64,000 nucleotides of DNA from UBA7672 sp963784415 (GCA_963784415.1 CAWARK010000013.1:310001-374000), one strand, 5' to 3'. Positions 36,568 to 45,854 are shown, numbered from the stretch's first letter. Notes: generated from the letters alone by a model not told the origin. Program-made: numbers and translations.

Positions 36568-37659
36568 CTAGGCAGCGCGACGTCCTTGAGGTGCGAGTTT
36601 TGGCCTTTCGCGCCGCGTTCCGGGGGGGCAAGCCGGGCAAGCAAGGCTTGTGGACTTAATTGACTTCGCTTCTGGTAGTTCAGTTCCCTCTTTGCCGGCC
36701 AGCAGGCTCGCAACTGTCCTTTCAAAAGCCTTGCGATCGGAAGCGTACATCCCCCCTCGCGCACCTTCATAGCCGCAGTTCCATGCTGCCAGCGCCTGAC
36801 CATATCTTAGTGTCTCGCGTATCTTGCTATGGCCGCCCGCGCGGAATGCCTCCAGTCCGCCCGCAAGCCCTCCCGCGATCAAGCCGGCCGTGCACCAATC
36901 GCCCGATCCGCAAGTATCCGATAGCCGCGGTGCCGAAATCGAGGGAAGTGTGATCCAATCGGACGGTTTCCGGCCGAAAGCATGTCTATAGCGGAGCCCT
37001 TTGTCTCCCAAAGTCTGCACCTCAAGCAGGGTAGCATTTCCTGCTTTCATCGCTCCGCCGGCATCGCTGAGCCGCTGGTCCGAGTACTTCACTACGTGAG
37101 CAAGTTGAAGAGCTTCGGCGAACATCTTGGGATCGGATTTTCCGGAGGGTTCAAAGACAACGACCGCCCCCGCGTCGGCAGCCTGGGCCGCCATCGTGAG
37201 CCCTGCTCGCGAGAGCCGGTCGAAGAAGAATACGTCCGACCCTGGCAGCCTTGGTGCCACTGCCTCGACAGCCTCCAGTGTGACTGCCTTGAAGCCAGGC
37301 AACCATTCACCGCAATGCGGGCAAGCCCAAGAGAATTTGTGCGTGGGCACGCCGTGACGATTTTTTCGGATCTCTTGCACGATGATGGGAGCGTGTGCGG
37401 TAGGGCTGCAACTCGCAAAATCGAGATGAACACCCCAGCGCTTCAAGTCGGCCTTGACCCGCTGAGAGGCGGCGTCTCCGTTCATACGCGCGATCGGGTA
37501 GGTGTCCCATCCGAGGTATGCGAGGATGGACAACACATTCCCGCAAGTTCCCCCCGCCCACGAATGCACCGGGCTCTCGGCGTCAGCATTCATAATGACG
37601 TCAAGTGCGACGAGACCCGTGCCGAACGCTATCGGCTTTCTTTTTGTTGGCATTCTCAT
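36568..37659 (-). CDS. PfkB-family sugar/nucleoside kinase with CxxC insert
   Basis: This 363-residue ribokinase-fold enzyme has AGGTCGNVLSILAYLGW near the N terminus (substrate-binding side) and DTCGSGDWCTAGLIAGGLAG at about 246-265, whose GSGD supplies the catalytic Asp and anion hole. It also has WACPHCGEWLPG near residue 112 and a C-terminal CPACPPG, two CxxC pairs that could bind a metal and are unusual for the family. It is the last gene of the five-gene operon, and its start overlaps the previous stop by four bases. It probably phosphorylates a sugar or nucleoside made or used by the operon. Confidence 0.82.
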   Translation of the reverse strand: MRMPTKRKPIAFGTGLVALDVIMNADAESPVHSWAGGTCGNVLSILAYLGWDTYPIARMNGDAASQRVKADLKRWGVHLDFASCSPTAHAPIIVQEIRKNRHGVPTHKFSWACPHCGEWLPGFKAVTLEAVEAVAPRLPGSDVFFFDRLSRAGLTMAAQAADAGAVVVFEPSGKSDPKMFAEALQLAHVVKYSDQRLSDAGGAMKAGNATLLEVQTLGDKGLRYRHAFGRKPSDWITLPSISAPRLSDTCGSGDWCTAGLIAGGLAGGLEAFRAGGHSKIRETLRYGQALAAWNCGYEGARGGMYASDRKAFERTVASLLAGKEGTELPEAKSIKSTSLACPACPPGTRRERPKLAPQGRRAA

Positions 37660-38768
37660 ACCGATTTTGCCCCTTGTCTCTGCAACGGCGGTCGTGGAGA
37701 CGGATACACATCTCCCTCCAACCAGACATGTATCAACTCGGCAGCTGTTGCCGCACCCTTTTCACCTGCCCAGTCATAGCCGATCGACTCCAGATAGGCG
37801 ACTGGAAGGTCGCGCTCAAGCGCTGCCATTAGCGCACCTAAGGCAGTCACCTTGCTGCCAACGGGAGATAGAACGAGCAGGGAGCCCCCGACCTCGTCGA
37901 ATACTGGGGATCGCAGGTCATCCAATCTCAAAATTGTCCGATACAGATCAAGCGGGTCGGACTCGTTTGCATACACGATGTTTCTGGCATCGACCGACCA
38001 GGCATTCTCGAACTCAGTTAGAAACTCTTCCGTCAACCTGTCTCCCATCCTGGGATCGCGTGCAGGGAAGGGCAGAATCGGACAAGTATCGTGCGGTTCG
38101 ACGAAAGCGAATAGACGGCCCAGCGCGTTCCTGCGGCCGGCGGCCAACTGAGGTAGCCACAGCTTCGCGGCCTTTGTTGTTTCATCGAGTGTCGATCCGC
38201 CTTTGAACCCGTGCACATAGCTGGGCTGATCGCCTGCAACCGACTTGATTGTGGCATCAAGGTCCGGATCGTGAGTGACAAACAAGTGTAGGTTTGGAAG
38301 CCCGTTCCCGGCTTCGATGCGTTCGACGAGATATCGCACGGCCGGAAAAGCAGTCCCGACTGACAGGGCGCTCAGATCGACGACGACGTCCGTCAGGGCA
38401 TTGAAGTCTTGCTTATGAAGCGCGGTGACAACGTTTCGACCGCCTACAACGGCACCATCCTGTCGGAAGATGTCGATTGATTGGACCGACGCGTCCTTAA
38501 TGGCTGCATCGAGCGTGGCAAGGTTAGCGTCGGCTGCGCTCACTAGAGCTCCAGCAGGTTTCGGCCGCTCTTCTTTCAGCCAAACCGCTCGAATAGACTT
38601 GCAAGCGGTACCGAGCTGATGCGCGACACGCGTTGCACGAGGATCGAAACCCGCCCCAGCGATCAAAAGTACCCTTCGGTCCTTTTCTGAGAAATACGTC
38701 TCAATAAATTGCGTAACGTCATTGCCACGGTGCGATACGCACGGATCCCAACGTCGTGGTCGCTGCAT
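37656..38768 (-). CDS. Unknown protein of the five-gene operon
   Basis: This 370-residue protein has no family I can name. The N-terminal RRVLLIAGAGFDPRATRVAH looks like a Rossmann-like nucleotide-binding turn, and DVVVDLSALSVGTAFPAVRYL a second alpha/beta strand-helix. Later, LLVLSPVGSKVTALGALMAA and a Tyr/Asp-rich loop (LESIGYDWAGEKG) give a mixed alpha/beta impression. It abuts the ATPase stop with no gap and overlaps the kinase start by four bases, so stoichiometric expression with both is likely. Enzymatic role unknown. Confidence 0.7.
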   Translation of the reverse strand: MQRPRRWDPCVSHRGNDVTQFIETYFSEKDRRVLLIAGAGFDPRATRVAHQLGTACKSIRAVWLKEERPKPAGALVSAADANLATLDAAIKDASVQSIDIFRQDGAVVGGRNVVTALHKQDFNALTDVVVDLSALSVGTAFPAVRYLVERIEAGNGLPNLHLFVTHDPDLDATIKSVAGDQPSYVHGFKGGSTLDETTKAAKLWLPQLAAGRRNALGRLFAFVEPHDTCPILPFPARDPRMGDRLTEEFLTEFENAWSVDARNIVYANESDPLDLYRTILRLDDLRSPVFDEVGGSLLVLSPVGSKVTALGALMAALERDLPVAYLESIGYDWAGEKGAATAAELIHVWLEGDVYPSPRPPLQRQGAKSV

Positions 38769-40682
38769 CTAAATTGCCCCGCCTAACAGCCTGGCGAGGT
38801 CGTGTGGCCGGCGTTCGAGAAACCCGCCCCGCTTTAAGGTGAGGCCGCGATGAAGCAGCATCGCCCCCCCGAGCTCTATGAGGCACCACGATCGCTTCTT
38901 TGTCCCGTGATCGGGAACAAGCATCAGCGCGTTGTAAGCAACCCCAAACTGGAGCACGCGAGCGAGCTCCGGATGAGTCGACGGGATGTCGTCAAACTCG
39001 TCTTGGGGAATGCCAAACGCGCTTGCGCCTCCGCCGAGCGAGGCGTTGCCTTCGAGACTCTTGTCCAGGCACTCGCTAGCGATGCCTTCCGCCAGTCGCC
39101 GAACAGACTGCTGGTGCGGAAAATCCCATTCCTTCACCATTTCGCTGGCGCGCTCGCGTAGGAGCTTGTGCTGCGCCGCGCAGCTAAGCGTTGCGGCTTT
39201 GCCCCGGACAAGCTGAGTTTCAGATTGCGAAACGAGCCTTGCCGCCAGCTGCAGAAACTGTTCCGCATTTTCCGAACTGGCGTCGCACAGCGCGTCGACG
39301 CCGAAATAGTAGGGCCGGTCATACTCATGCAGGAGGTGAATGCGGGCACCCTCCAGAATTGACGCGTCAACGGTTAGTGGCCGGTTTGGCTCCACATCCT
39401 CTTCTGCCTCGTCGAAGAGACCACGCTGCGGAATTCGCTTTGCGTATCGTTCAAACAAGATCGCTAGCATGGCGAGTCGAAGGTCTTCGCCATCCTCCGT
39501 AGCGCCGGCCATGTAGCCCGCGATCTCTTTTTCCAGGCCCGCGCGCCTTTCGGCCGTTACAACATGGCGCTTTTGCAGCGCGTCGACTCGCTCCAGCAGC
39601 CTCTCACGTTTGCTCTTCGAAATGGGCTCTGATGTCGTCGAGAGCAGGTCTCCGAGATTGTTCAAGCGCCGCCGGTTGAATACTTCCATCTGAGTCAGAT
39701 AGCGCCCGGCCATGTCCTTTGCCATCTTGCGGAACGCCCGCCGATTGTTCGTTCGATCCTCGCTGCTCTGCATCCAGATGTCAGTGATCTCGCGAGCATG
39801 CTTCAGCCCCGGCTCCGGGTCACTCACGCTGTCATGAGATTCGACCAAGACGTCAGCAGGCGTAAGTGCGTCAAGGCGGGTCAGGATCCAACGCGCGACC
39901 TTGAGTTCCCGGCGCGCCAACCAGCGCCGCAACGCGGACAGTTGTGCAGGATGGAGGCTGTGGGCATCATCGAAAATCACAAGAGGGCGGAGCTGCAACG
40001 TCTCCTCGCCATCCTTGACGCGAAAGGCTTCGATCACATCAAACGGCCGATATGCGGCCACTGCGTCAGTATCGATCTCGCTGGGATCTGGCGGCATGAG
40101 AGCCGCAGAGACGCGATAAATCGCCAACTCAACTTCCCGCGCGCGCTGAAGTAACCTCTCCCCCGAGAGCCCACCAATTGCTGTAAGAGCAGCAGCCGCA
40201 TCAGACCGGGGCACGATCTCGATCTGCTCCAGCGAAACGCCAGCCAGTTGCAGATTTCGTAGCCAAGCGAGGACTGTGCGCGCTTGCAAGAGCGCTGTCA
40301 TCAGGCCGATCTTCAGTTCGTCGGAGTAGGGAAATTCCCAAAATTCTCGATACTCCGCCTCAAGCGGAATCCTGCCGCCCACCAGCAGCGGCCGCTCGTC
40401 TTCAATCGCGCGGCAGGCTGTCAAAGTGTCAATCAAGGGTTTGTAAGTTGTCAGCGCTCGATTGCGCAAAAGTGTGCGAATTGTTGAATACTGGAATAAG
40501 CGTGCAAGCGTGGTTTTACCGCTGCCAGGCGTTCCGACGATCATGGCCAGGCGATCGTAAAGTCGTCCCTCGGCCGCTGGCTTCTGAAAAAATGTCATAA
40601 GCGGCTCGGGCGTCACCACTGCGAGAAAGGCTTCGTCGTCACGAAGGTGTTCGGTGGCGCGCTTTTCGAACGGGTTAAACAT
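38769..40682 (-). CDS. Orc/Cdc6-like AAA ATPase
   Basis: This 637-residue protein has a Walker A motif VGTPGSGKTTLARLF at about residues 47-61 and Walker B LVIFDDAHSLHPAQL at about 233-247. ARWILTRLDAL follows as a sensor-1-like strand, the arrangement of Orc/Cdc6- and STAND-type AAA proteins. The remaining 350 residues are mostly helical and of unknown fold. Such ATPases often act as sensors in defence and conflict operons. It lies 8 bases after the phosphoribosyltransferase-like gene and touches the next gene. It may sense a trigger and control its partner enzymes (inference). Confidence 0.8.
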   Translation of the reverse strand: MFNPFEKRATEHLRDDEAFLAVVTPEPLMTFFQKPAAEGRLYDRLAMIVGTPGSGKTTLARLFQYSTIRTLLRNRALTTYKPLIDTLTACRAIEDERPLLVGGRIPLEAEYREFWEFPYSDELKIGLMTALLQARTVLAWLRNLQLAGVSLEQIEIVPRSDAAAALTAIGGLSGERLLQRAREVELAIYRVSAALMPPDPSEIDTDAVAAYRPFDVIEAFRVKDGEETLQLRPLVIFDDAHSLHPAQLSALRRWLARRELKVARWILTRLDALTPADVLVESHDSVSDPEPGLKHAREITDIWMQSSEDRTNNRRAFRKMAKDMAGRYLTQMEVFNRRRLNNLGDLLSTTSEPISKSKRERLLERVDALQKRHVVTAERRAGLEKEIAGYMAGATEDGEDLRLAMLAILFERYAKRIPQRGLFDEAEEDVEPNRPLTVDASILEGARIHLLHEYDRPYYFGVDALCDASSENAEQFLQLAARLVSQSETQLVRGKAATLSCAAQHKLLRERASEMVKEWDFPHQQSVRRLAEGIASECLDKSLEGNASLGGGASAFGIPQDEFDDIPSTHPELARVLQFGVAYNALMLVPDHGTKKRSWCLIELGGAMLLHRGLTLKRGGFLERRPHDLARLLGGAI

Positions 40683-40690
40683 TCAAACGC

Positions 40691-41848
40691 TCACGTATGC
40701 CGTTGGCGTCGGCGGAACAGAGGTCGCATCGCCCGCGCGAGTCCCGGTGCTACCTCGTCCTGACTTCTGTCGCCGCCTTCGGTTTCTGCCCAGAGCAGGG
40801 CGACTGAATTGTTCGGTGTGTTGTGATCGAGCACAAGCGGTAGAGCACAGGCCCCATAGCCCAGCCCCAAATGCTCAGCTCCGCCGACATCGGTATGCTT
40901 CGTCCTGATGATGGGATCGTAGTATTTCTTCGTCAGCTCCAAGAATGCAGCGTCTCGACCTGCCACGCTGCCGATCGGAAGTTCCGGGTGAAGTATTGTA
41001 CCAAACGAGGGGTGAACGGCGCTCGCCCAGCTCTCGCTTTTAAGCACGGGCTCGGCCAGTTGTTGGCGCTCTTGGATTGCATGGGCTGCGGCTGATGATG
41101 CGATGTAGTGATGGATGCACAGCTCCCAATCGTTTGCGAAGATACGATCATCACCCATGGCTTCCTGCGCATTCTCTATTGAGTCCTTGAAGCGCATTAG
41201 TTTGCCAGACCACTTCTTCTTCGCCTCGTTGTAGCGCAGAAAGGAGGTGCCGGTACCTGCAAAGTCATCCAGCAGATACACTAGCCGAAACCGCGCCTCG
41301 CCGTCCCTAAGGTCATCGCGCAGATTGCCGAGCAAATCCTGCCATTTGTCCTTGTCGAGCTGCATGGCAAGGACGAGCTGTTCGTTTGAAATCAAACCCG
41401 CGTTGCTGTGTCGAACAGTGTCAATGCGCGCGCCATCGCTCAAACCCATAAAGAGGGTCTGACGAAGAAGGCGATCTGTGGCTATACGGGCGTCCTTGTC
41501 TGCGAAGACGCGGTAAGGCGGAATTTTTCTTTCAGCCGCGACCTTGCTCACGAGTCGCCCCCGCACTGTCGTGGGATAGAAGCTTTCGACAAGTCGCTGC
41601 ATTTCGTTCGGGCCAATGTAGACGAGGCTCTTACGAAGAAACCCGTATGCGGTCTCGCGCTCACTCGCATCGAATTGCTGGAGCCAGGTCGCGAGACTTT
41701 CGAAGAACCGCATGCCCGCTTGGAAGTCACGGTAACCGTCGTACTTGATCCGAGCCATGAGTCTTAGCCACTGGAATTCCTCGCGAGCGCGATCATCATT
41801 CCAATTCATGATTTGGCTAAGGACTCTGAGTCCTAGATCGAGATTCAT
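40691..41848 (-). CDS. Phosphoribosyltransferase-like protein
   Basis: This 385-residue protein carries FRLVYLLDDFAGTGTSFLRY at about residues 186-205, a clear PRPP-binding loop (DD-x-x-GTGTS) of type I phosphoribosyltransferases. The N-terminal 170 residues are helical. The C-terminal part contains VLDHNTPNNSVALLW, a strand-turn that could close the active site. PRTase-like proteins of this larger form occur in predicted bacterial conflict systems (recollection, not checked). Its start overlaps the stop of the SIS-HAD gene by four bases. Substrate unknown. Confidence 0.8.
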   Translation of the reverse strand: MNLDLGLRVLSQIMNWNDDRAREEFQWLRLMARIKYDGYRDFQAGMRFFESLATWLQQFDASERETAYGFLRKSLVYIGPNEMQRLVESFYPTTVRGRLVSKVAAERKIPPYRVFADKDARIATDRLLRQTLFMGLSDGARIDTVRHSNAGLISNEQLVLAMQLDKDKWQDLLGNLRDDLRDGEARFRLVYLLDDFAGTGTSFLRYNEAKKKWSGKLMRFKDSIENAQEAMGDDRIFANDWELCIHHYIASSAAAHAIQERQQLAEPVLKSESWASAVHPSFGTILHPELPIGSVAGRDAAFLELTKKYYDPIIRTKHTDVGGAEHLGLGYGACALPLVLDHNTPNNSVALLWAETEGGDRSQDEVAPGLARAMRPLFRRRQRHT

Positions 41849-43782
41849 CTAAGAGCCGTCGAATCAACCCCCAACAAGCCTCCATTGGTAGTCATTGCTG
41901 TCAGATAGTCGAGCGTTGTTCGAATCCCCCGTTGTCCCCAGTCGCCCAAATTCCAGCAGGTCGAAGGGTCTGAACTGGCCTCGTCCACACTCAGCGAAAG
42001 CGGCTCGCGCAGCAGTTCGAAATCGTTTCCAGGCCATTTTCCCCGATCACCGATCGCAAGAATGGAAGCGTCTGTATCACCGCGCAGGTATCGAAGGACG
42101 CTGACCTTCGATACGCCAGGCGCGATCACATCAACCGAATGTGTTGATCGCGTAGCCCGAATGTCCGTCGTCTCGGCGGCGTGAACAATCTGCTGAACCG
42201 TCTCCCACAGCCTCTCCTCCGAAAGTCTGCGCCTGGGGGTCAGCGTGATTTGGTATTTTCGGTCGGTCTGATCGACATAGCCAGCAAGTTCTGGATGATG
42301 CCTTAGCGTGGCGGCGACTGCGGCGAGAGACGCGCAAACTTCTCCTGATCCCCCGGGGACGTATCCGCTATCGAGAAGGTTGATCTCGGCGCCGTTGTAG
42401 TAACCGACCACGACGCGTGACCACAGACTTTCGGGCAGACGGTACTTGAGATCTCGTTGAACCGAACCGCCGCGTCCCGTTGCGATACCGACCACTATTC
42501 CCGCATCGAGGAGCCGAACCAACTGAGCAATCATTTCATCGCTCGCTGGCTCAAATCGGCGGCGCGTGTCGACGATCGTCCCGTCGTAATCCAACACGAC
42601 GCCCCTGAACCGAGCCGTGCCCAATCGCTCTCGAAAATCCTCCAGCGCACTCGTCCACACCACAAGATCACCGCGTGCTGCGACATCCGACGCTGACGCG
42701 CCAGCCTTTCGTGCGATCGCAGCCGCGTCGCGATCGGACAGTTTTGGGTGCGACTTCAGTTTTGAGGCTTTTGGCAGCTGCAAATTGTAGAGCTTCCTGC
42801 CAAAATCTGGAACGCCCGGTCTACCCGGATCTAGGCCGCGCGCTTCACCGGCCCATCCCGCAATTCTCAATGCGGCGGTCAGCGACCCAAGCAATTGAGT
42901 TGTTGCTGAGCCTTCGATAGGAACTCTTGATATGGGGATGTCTTCGGGTATGAGCCGCAACGTCCGTTCGGCCAATTCGCTGTCATCTTCGGAAACGAAG
43001 GCAAGAATTCCGCTTTCATCACCACGCTTTGCCAACCAATGATGGCGGCCGTGGGCAAAGTTGCGGTAGTCCGCCAGTTGAAGATTTCCGATAGCGGCTT
43101 CAGTGAATTTCGACTCCAGATCGACCGCTCCGACAAATGTCGATTGCCCATGGAGCACGAGTGTCGTGGGGCGCCCCCATAGCAGGGCAGTGCTGCGCCG
43201 AAGAGCTTCGACCTGTGAAGAACCCTCATCGATCCATGGCGCCACGGTAGCAGCCGCCGAAGACCATTCTTCGGCGCTCCCGAATTCTTCACAGTAGGCA
43301 CGGGCAAGCAACGTTGCAAAACCTAGCAGCGAGTTCGTCGCGAGGAATCCGTCCTTGCCGGCGGGCGGCGGATAGAGAAGGGCGTCAATATACGGATGCT
43401 CCTCACAGAACTTCGCTAGCGGGCTCGCTTCGCGCCCGCACATTACGGCGACGTGCCGGGGCTCGCGCCGTGCGATTTGCTCCACCGCTCGCAGGATGTC
43501 GACGTTTCCGCCACCCGCACTAATGAGCCATGTCGAGACGGTCTCGACGGAAGGCCATGACGTTTCAAGCGGTGACGCAACGACCGCCAGCTGACGGGTC
43601 CATTGGCGGTGCAATACCGCCAGCGCGTGAGCCGCGCTCAGAGAACCACCAGACCCGATAGCCTGCAGCGGACGCGCAGCCGCCATCCTGACCGCCTGCC
43701 GCAAAGGGGCGACGTCCGCCGAACTTGCCCATGCGAATGTCTCGCCCAGTCGCTTCATCTCCTGGCCGTAGGGCTTAGCCAT
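41845..43782 (-). CDS. SIS-domain and HAD-hydrolase fusion protein
   Basis: This 645-residue protein is first in the operon. Residues about 1-340 are sugar-isomerase (SIS)-like: AIGSGGSLSAAHALAVLHRQ, a second SIS half with LHGQSTFVGAVDLESKFTEA and FAHGRHHWL. Residues about 385-610 are a HAD hydrolase: GVVLDYDGTIVDTRRRF (nucleophile Asp in DYDGT), VVGIATGRGGS and LAIGDRGKWPGNDFELL (metal-binding acidic motif). The combination points to a phosphosugar or phosphonucleoside substrate. An AT-rich control region with inverted repeats lies upstream. Confidence 0.83.
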   Translation of the reverse strand: MAKPYGQEMKRLGETFAWASSADVAPLRQAVRMAAARPLQAIGSGGSLSAAHALAVLHRQWTRQLAVVASPLETSWPSVETVSTWLISAGGGNVDILRAVEQIARREPRHVAVMCGREASPLAKFCEEHPYIDALLYPPPAGKDGFLATNSLLGFATLLARAYCEEFGSAEEWSSAAATVAPWIDEGSSQVEALRRSTALLWGRPTTLVLHGQSTFVGAVDLESKFTEAAIGNLQLADYRNFAHGRHHWLAKRGDESGILAFVSEDDSELAERTLRLIPEDIPISRVPIEGSATTQLLGSLTAALRIAGWAGEARGLDPGRPGVPDFGRKLYNLQLPKASKLKSHPKLSDRDAAAIARKAGASASDVAARGDLVVWTSALEDFRERLGTARFRGVVLDYDGTIVDTRRRFEPASDEMIAQLVRLLDAGIVVGIATGRGGSVQRDLKYRLPESLWSRVVVGYYNGAEINLLDSGYVPGGSGEVCASLAAVAATLRHHPELAGYVDQTDRKYQITLTPRRRLSEERLWETVQQIVHAAETTDIRATRSTHSVDVIAPGVSKVSVLRYLRGDTDASILAIGDRGKWPGNDFELLREPLSLSVDEASSDPSTCWNLGDWGQRGIRTTLDYLTAMTTNGGLLGVDSTALR

Positions 43783-43834
43783 GCTTCATTGACCTTTCTT
43801 CAGGGGGCGGCACTACCACGAAAAGAACAAAAGA

Positions 43835-43920
43835 AGAACTAAAAAGTTCTAATACCCAGAATATACAGTACTTTTGTTTCAGGGGGGTCTGCATCCCTAT
43901 GTTGGAAAATCCCGGGATGC
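43835..43920. promoter_or_regulatory. AT-rich control region with two inverted repeats before the five-gene operon
   Basis: AGAACT-AAAA-AGTTCT (43835-43850) lies 53 bases before the ATG at 43782, and GCATCCC-N16-GGGATGC (43891-43920) further upstream. The stretch is far more AT-rich than the coding DNA around it. They are plausible operator and promoter elements; no -35/-10 pair could be fixed. Confidence 0.45.
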
Positions 43921-44059
43921 AAGTTTCAGAATTCGCAGAGTAACTTCGGTAAAGGCCGCGCGCGTTTGATTGATGTTCGCTCGGAGGGGGCACTTCGCGC
44001 GCGTTGCCCATTCGTTGGAGCGGACTCACAGCCGACTCCCGAACCGCCAGCGATACTAC

Positions 44060-44626
44060 TCAAGACATTGATGCCCGAGGAGGCGCCGCCCCGAGCGCGC
44101 GGTAGACGCTCGCTCGTCCAATGTGCAGCCTTTTCGCGATGTCCGTGGGACCAAGACCTTCAGCCCTAAGCGCTTGGATCGCGCTCGCGTCGATGCCCCG
44201 CCTTCTACCTTTATACTTGCCGGCCGCTTTGGCCTTCGCGATGCCTTCCGTCTGCCGCTCGCGTCGCAGATTTGTTTCAAATTCGGCGAACACCCCGAGC
44301 ATATCCAGAAACGCTTTTCCCGCGGCGGTAGACGTATTGATCGGTTGTTCTGTCGCCTGCAGCTTGGCTCCGCGTGCAGCTAGCTGCACCATGATCTGCT
44401 GTAGATCAGCGATTGACCTCGCTAGCCGATCAATTCGCGTAACGACAAGCGTGTCCCCTGCACGAATGAAGTCCAATACCGCCGCCAACTCCTTCCGCCC
44501 AGTGGTGCTCGTCCCGCTTACCTTTTCCTGGCGAATGATTTCGCACCCGGCTTTGGTCAGAGCTTCCATCTGTATAGTTGTGTCCTGGTCGTCGGTGCTG
44601 ACCCGTGCGTAGCCAATTTTCGCCAT
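44060..44626 (-). CDS. Serine recombinase (resolvase/invertase family)
   Basis: This 188-residue protein is a small serine recombinase. The N terminus reads KIGYARVSTDDQD, with the nucleophile Ser in RVST. VVTRIDRLARSIADLQQIM carries the conserved Arg residues and FAEFETNLRRERQTEGIAKA the E helix. A C-terminal helix-turn-helix follows (GLGPTDIAKRLHIGRASVYR). The length matches Tn3-type resolvases and invertases. The ATG at 44626 has GAGGA upstream. An inverted-repeat array just upstream is a candidate res site. It could resolve multimers of the proposed plasmid-like element. Confidence 0.92.
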   Translation of the reverse strand: MAKIGYARVSTDDQDTTIQMEALTKAGCEIIRQEKVSGTSTTGRKELAAVLDFIRAGDTLVVTRIDRLARSIADLQQIMVQLAARGAKLQATEQPINTSTAAGKAFLDMLGVFAEFETNLRRERQTEGIAKAKAAGKYKGRRRGIDASAIQALRAEGLGPTDIAKRLHIGRASVYRALGAAPPRASMS

Positions 44627-44670
44627 CCTGATCCTCATGTCCCAATAGGGTTTAGATGATCATGATGCAG

Positions 44671-44754
44671 TGTCTCGGAATGTACATTTCAGTTTATGTG
44701 AGACGCCAAAAATGTCTCAGGCCATCGACTCGGTTGAGTATAGTTGAATGAGAC
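44671..44754. promoter_or_regulatory. Candidate res site of the resolvase
   Basis: Two paired inverted motifs lie 45-130 bases upstream of the resolvase ATG: GTCTC (44672) with GAGAC (44700-44704), and TGTCTCA (44713) with TGAGAC (44749-44754). Resolvase sub-sites have this form, two half-sites around a spacer. The motif sequence TGTCTC is also close to that seen at Tn3-type res sites. Confidence 0.5.
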
Positions 44755-44862
44755 GGATCATCATTTGTGGAAGCGGCGTCGAGGGGCACAGCGAAGCTTG
44801 ATACCCGATCTCCGAGTTCAGTGGCCATTGCTCCCGGCATTACTCGGCGCTGGCTGAGGCAG

Positions 44863-45597
44863 TTAAACAACCGGCGCAATTTCGACAATCAGGCCAGAGT
44901 GATCGGACAACCGATTTGGATCACGTGGTGCTCCCCGCCACGTGTCGCAGACTCGTGTGCGCATGGCGAGTTCATGGGGGAGCAGGACGTGATCGATGGG
45001 CGCCTTGTCGAGCGCGCCGATTGGCAGTCTCGCCCAAGCTGTCGTGCAGACCAGGTCATGCGATTGCATTGCCAACGCCGCCTCAAGACGGCCGTCCCGC
45101 GAATAGTAGGATCCGGGGCCGCCAAAGGTCATGTTGAGGTCCCCAGCGATACACAGCGCGGCGTCTGGCCATTTCGCCTTCAGGCGCGACCACTGCCGCC
45201 GCTGTTCGACGATCACGGGTGCCTGACGGGCCCAATTCGGGATCGACTGATCACCTGGATGCTCGCCGCGATCCGTGTGCCAGGGCCACACCGTCCCATA
45301 GACCACCATCGGGCCTTCGGGCGTTTTGAGTAGGGAAATGGCGGTGCGCACGTCGCCGCTTGGAACTGACTCAATGACTGGAAATCGGCTCCAGATACTC
45401 ACCCAGTGCATATTGTTGCGTGACTTTGCACGGGGCTCTGAGCGCGCGGCGTGCTTGTGGGATCCTGAAAGATCAATCTCCTGGTGCGTCTCGGTGAGCA
45501 CCCAGATGTCCACCTCGCGCTCGAGCAGGAAGGCGAGGCGAGCCGAATTTCGCTCTTTGTGGTTCACGCATTCCAAATTCCAGACGCCGATCCGCAT
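44863..45597 (-). CDS. Endonuclease/exonuclease/phosphatase (EEP) family protein
   Basis: This 244-residue protein has the EEP metal-site motifs in order: RIGVWNLECVNH, DIWVLTETHQE (metal Glu), CIAGDLNMTFGGPG (catalytic Asp/Asn) and LSDHSGLIVEI (Asp-His pair). No signal peptide is evident. Members cut DNA, hydrolyse phosphodiesters or phospholipids; which applies here is unclear. It faces the resolvase gene across a 230-base gap and may be cargo of the same element. Confidence 0.85.
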   Translation of the reverse strand: MRIGVWNLECVNHKERNSARLAFLLEREVDIWVLTETHQEIDLSGSHKHAARSEPRAKSRNNMHWVSIWSRFPVIESVPSGDVRTAISLLKTPEGPMVVYGTVWPWHTDRGEHPGDQSIPNWARQAPVIVEQRRQWSRLKAKWPDAALCIAGDLNMTFGGPGSYYSRDGRLEAALAMQSHDLVCTTAWARLPIGALDKAPIDHVLLPHELAMRTRVCDTWRGAPRDPNRLSDHSGLIVEIAPVV

Positions 45598-45854
45598 GTG
45601 TCCCCATTAGCATGAATGCATCCATCGATCATCTGCCGGGTGTCGGGTCCGCGGTCCGTACCAACTCGCGCCGCGTGATCCTTCCACCTGGAGAAAGTTA
45701 AGCGACCCGGCCATCGGTCACATTGCTACCGTCCGAGCATTGTCGATGTCGCCGATCAACCGTCCTTGTGAATGCCGTTCGGCGGCCGATTGTTACCTAC
45801 GGCCGCAATACCTCCCGTTTGCAGACAGTCAGGCCTGACATTACCTACGGCCGA

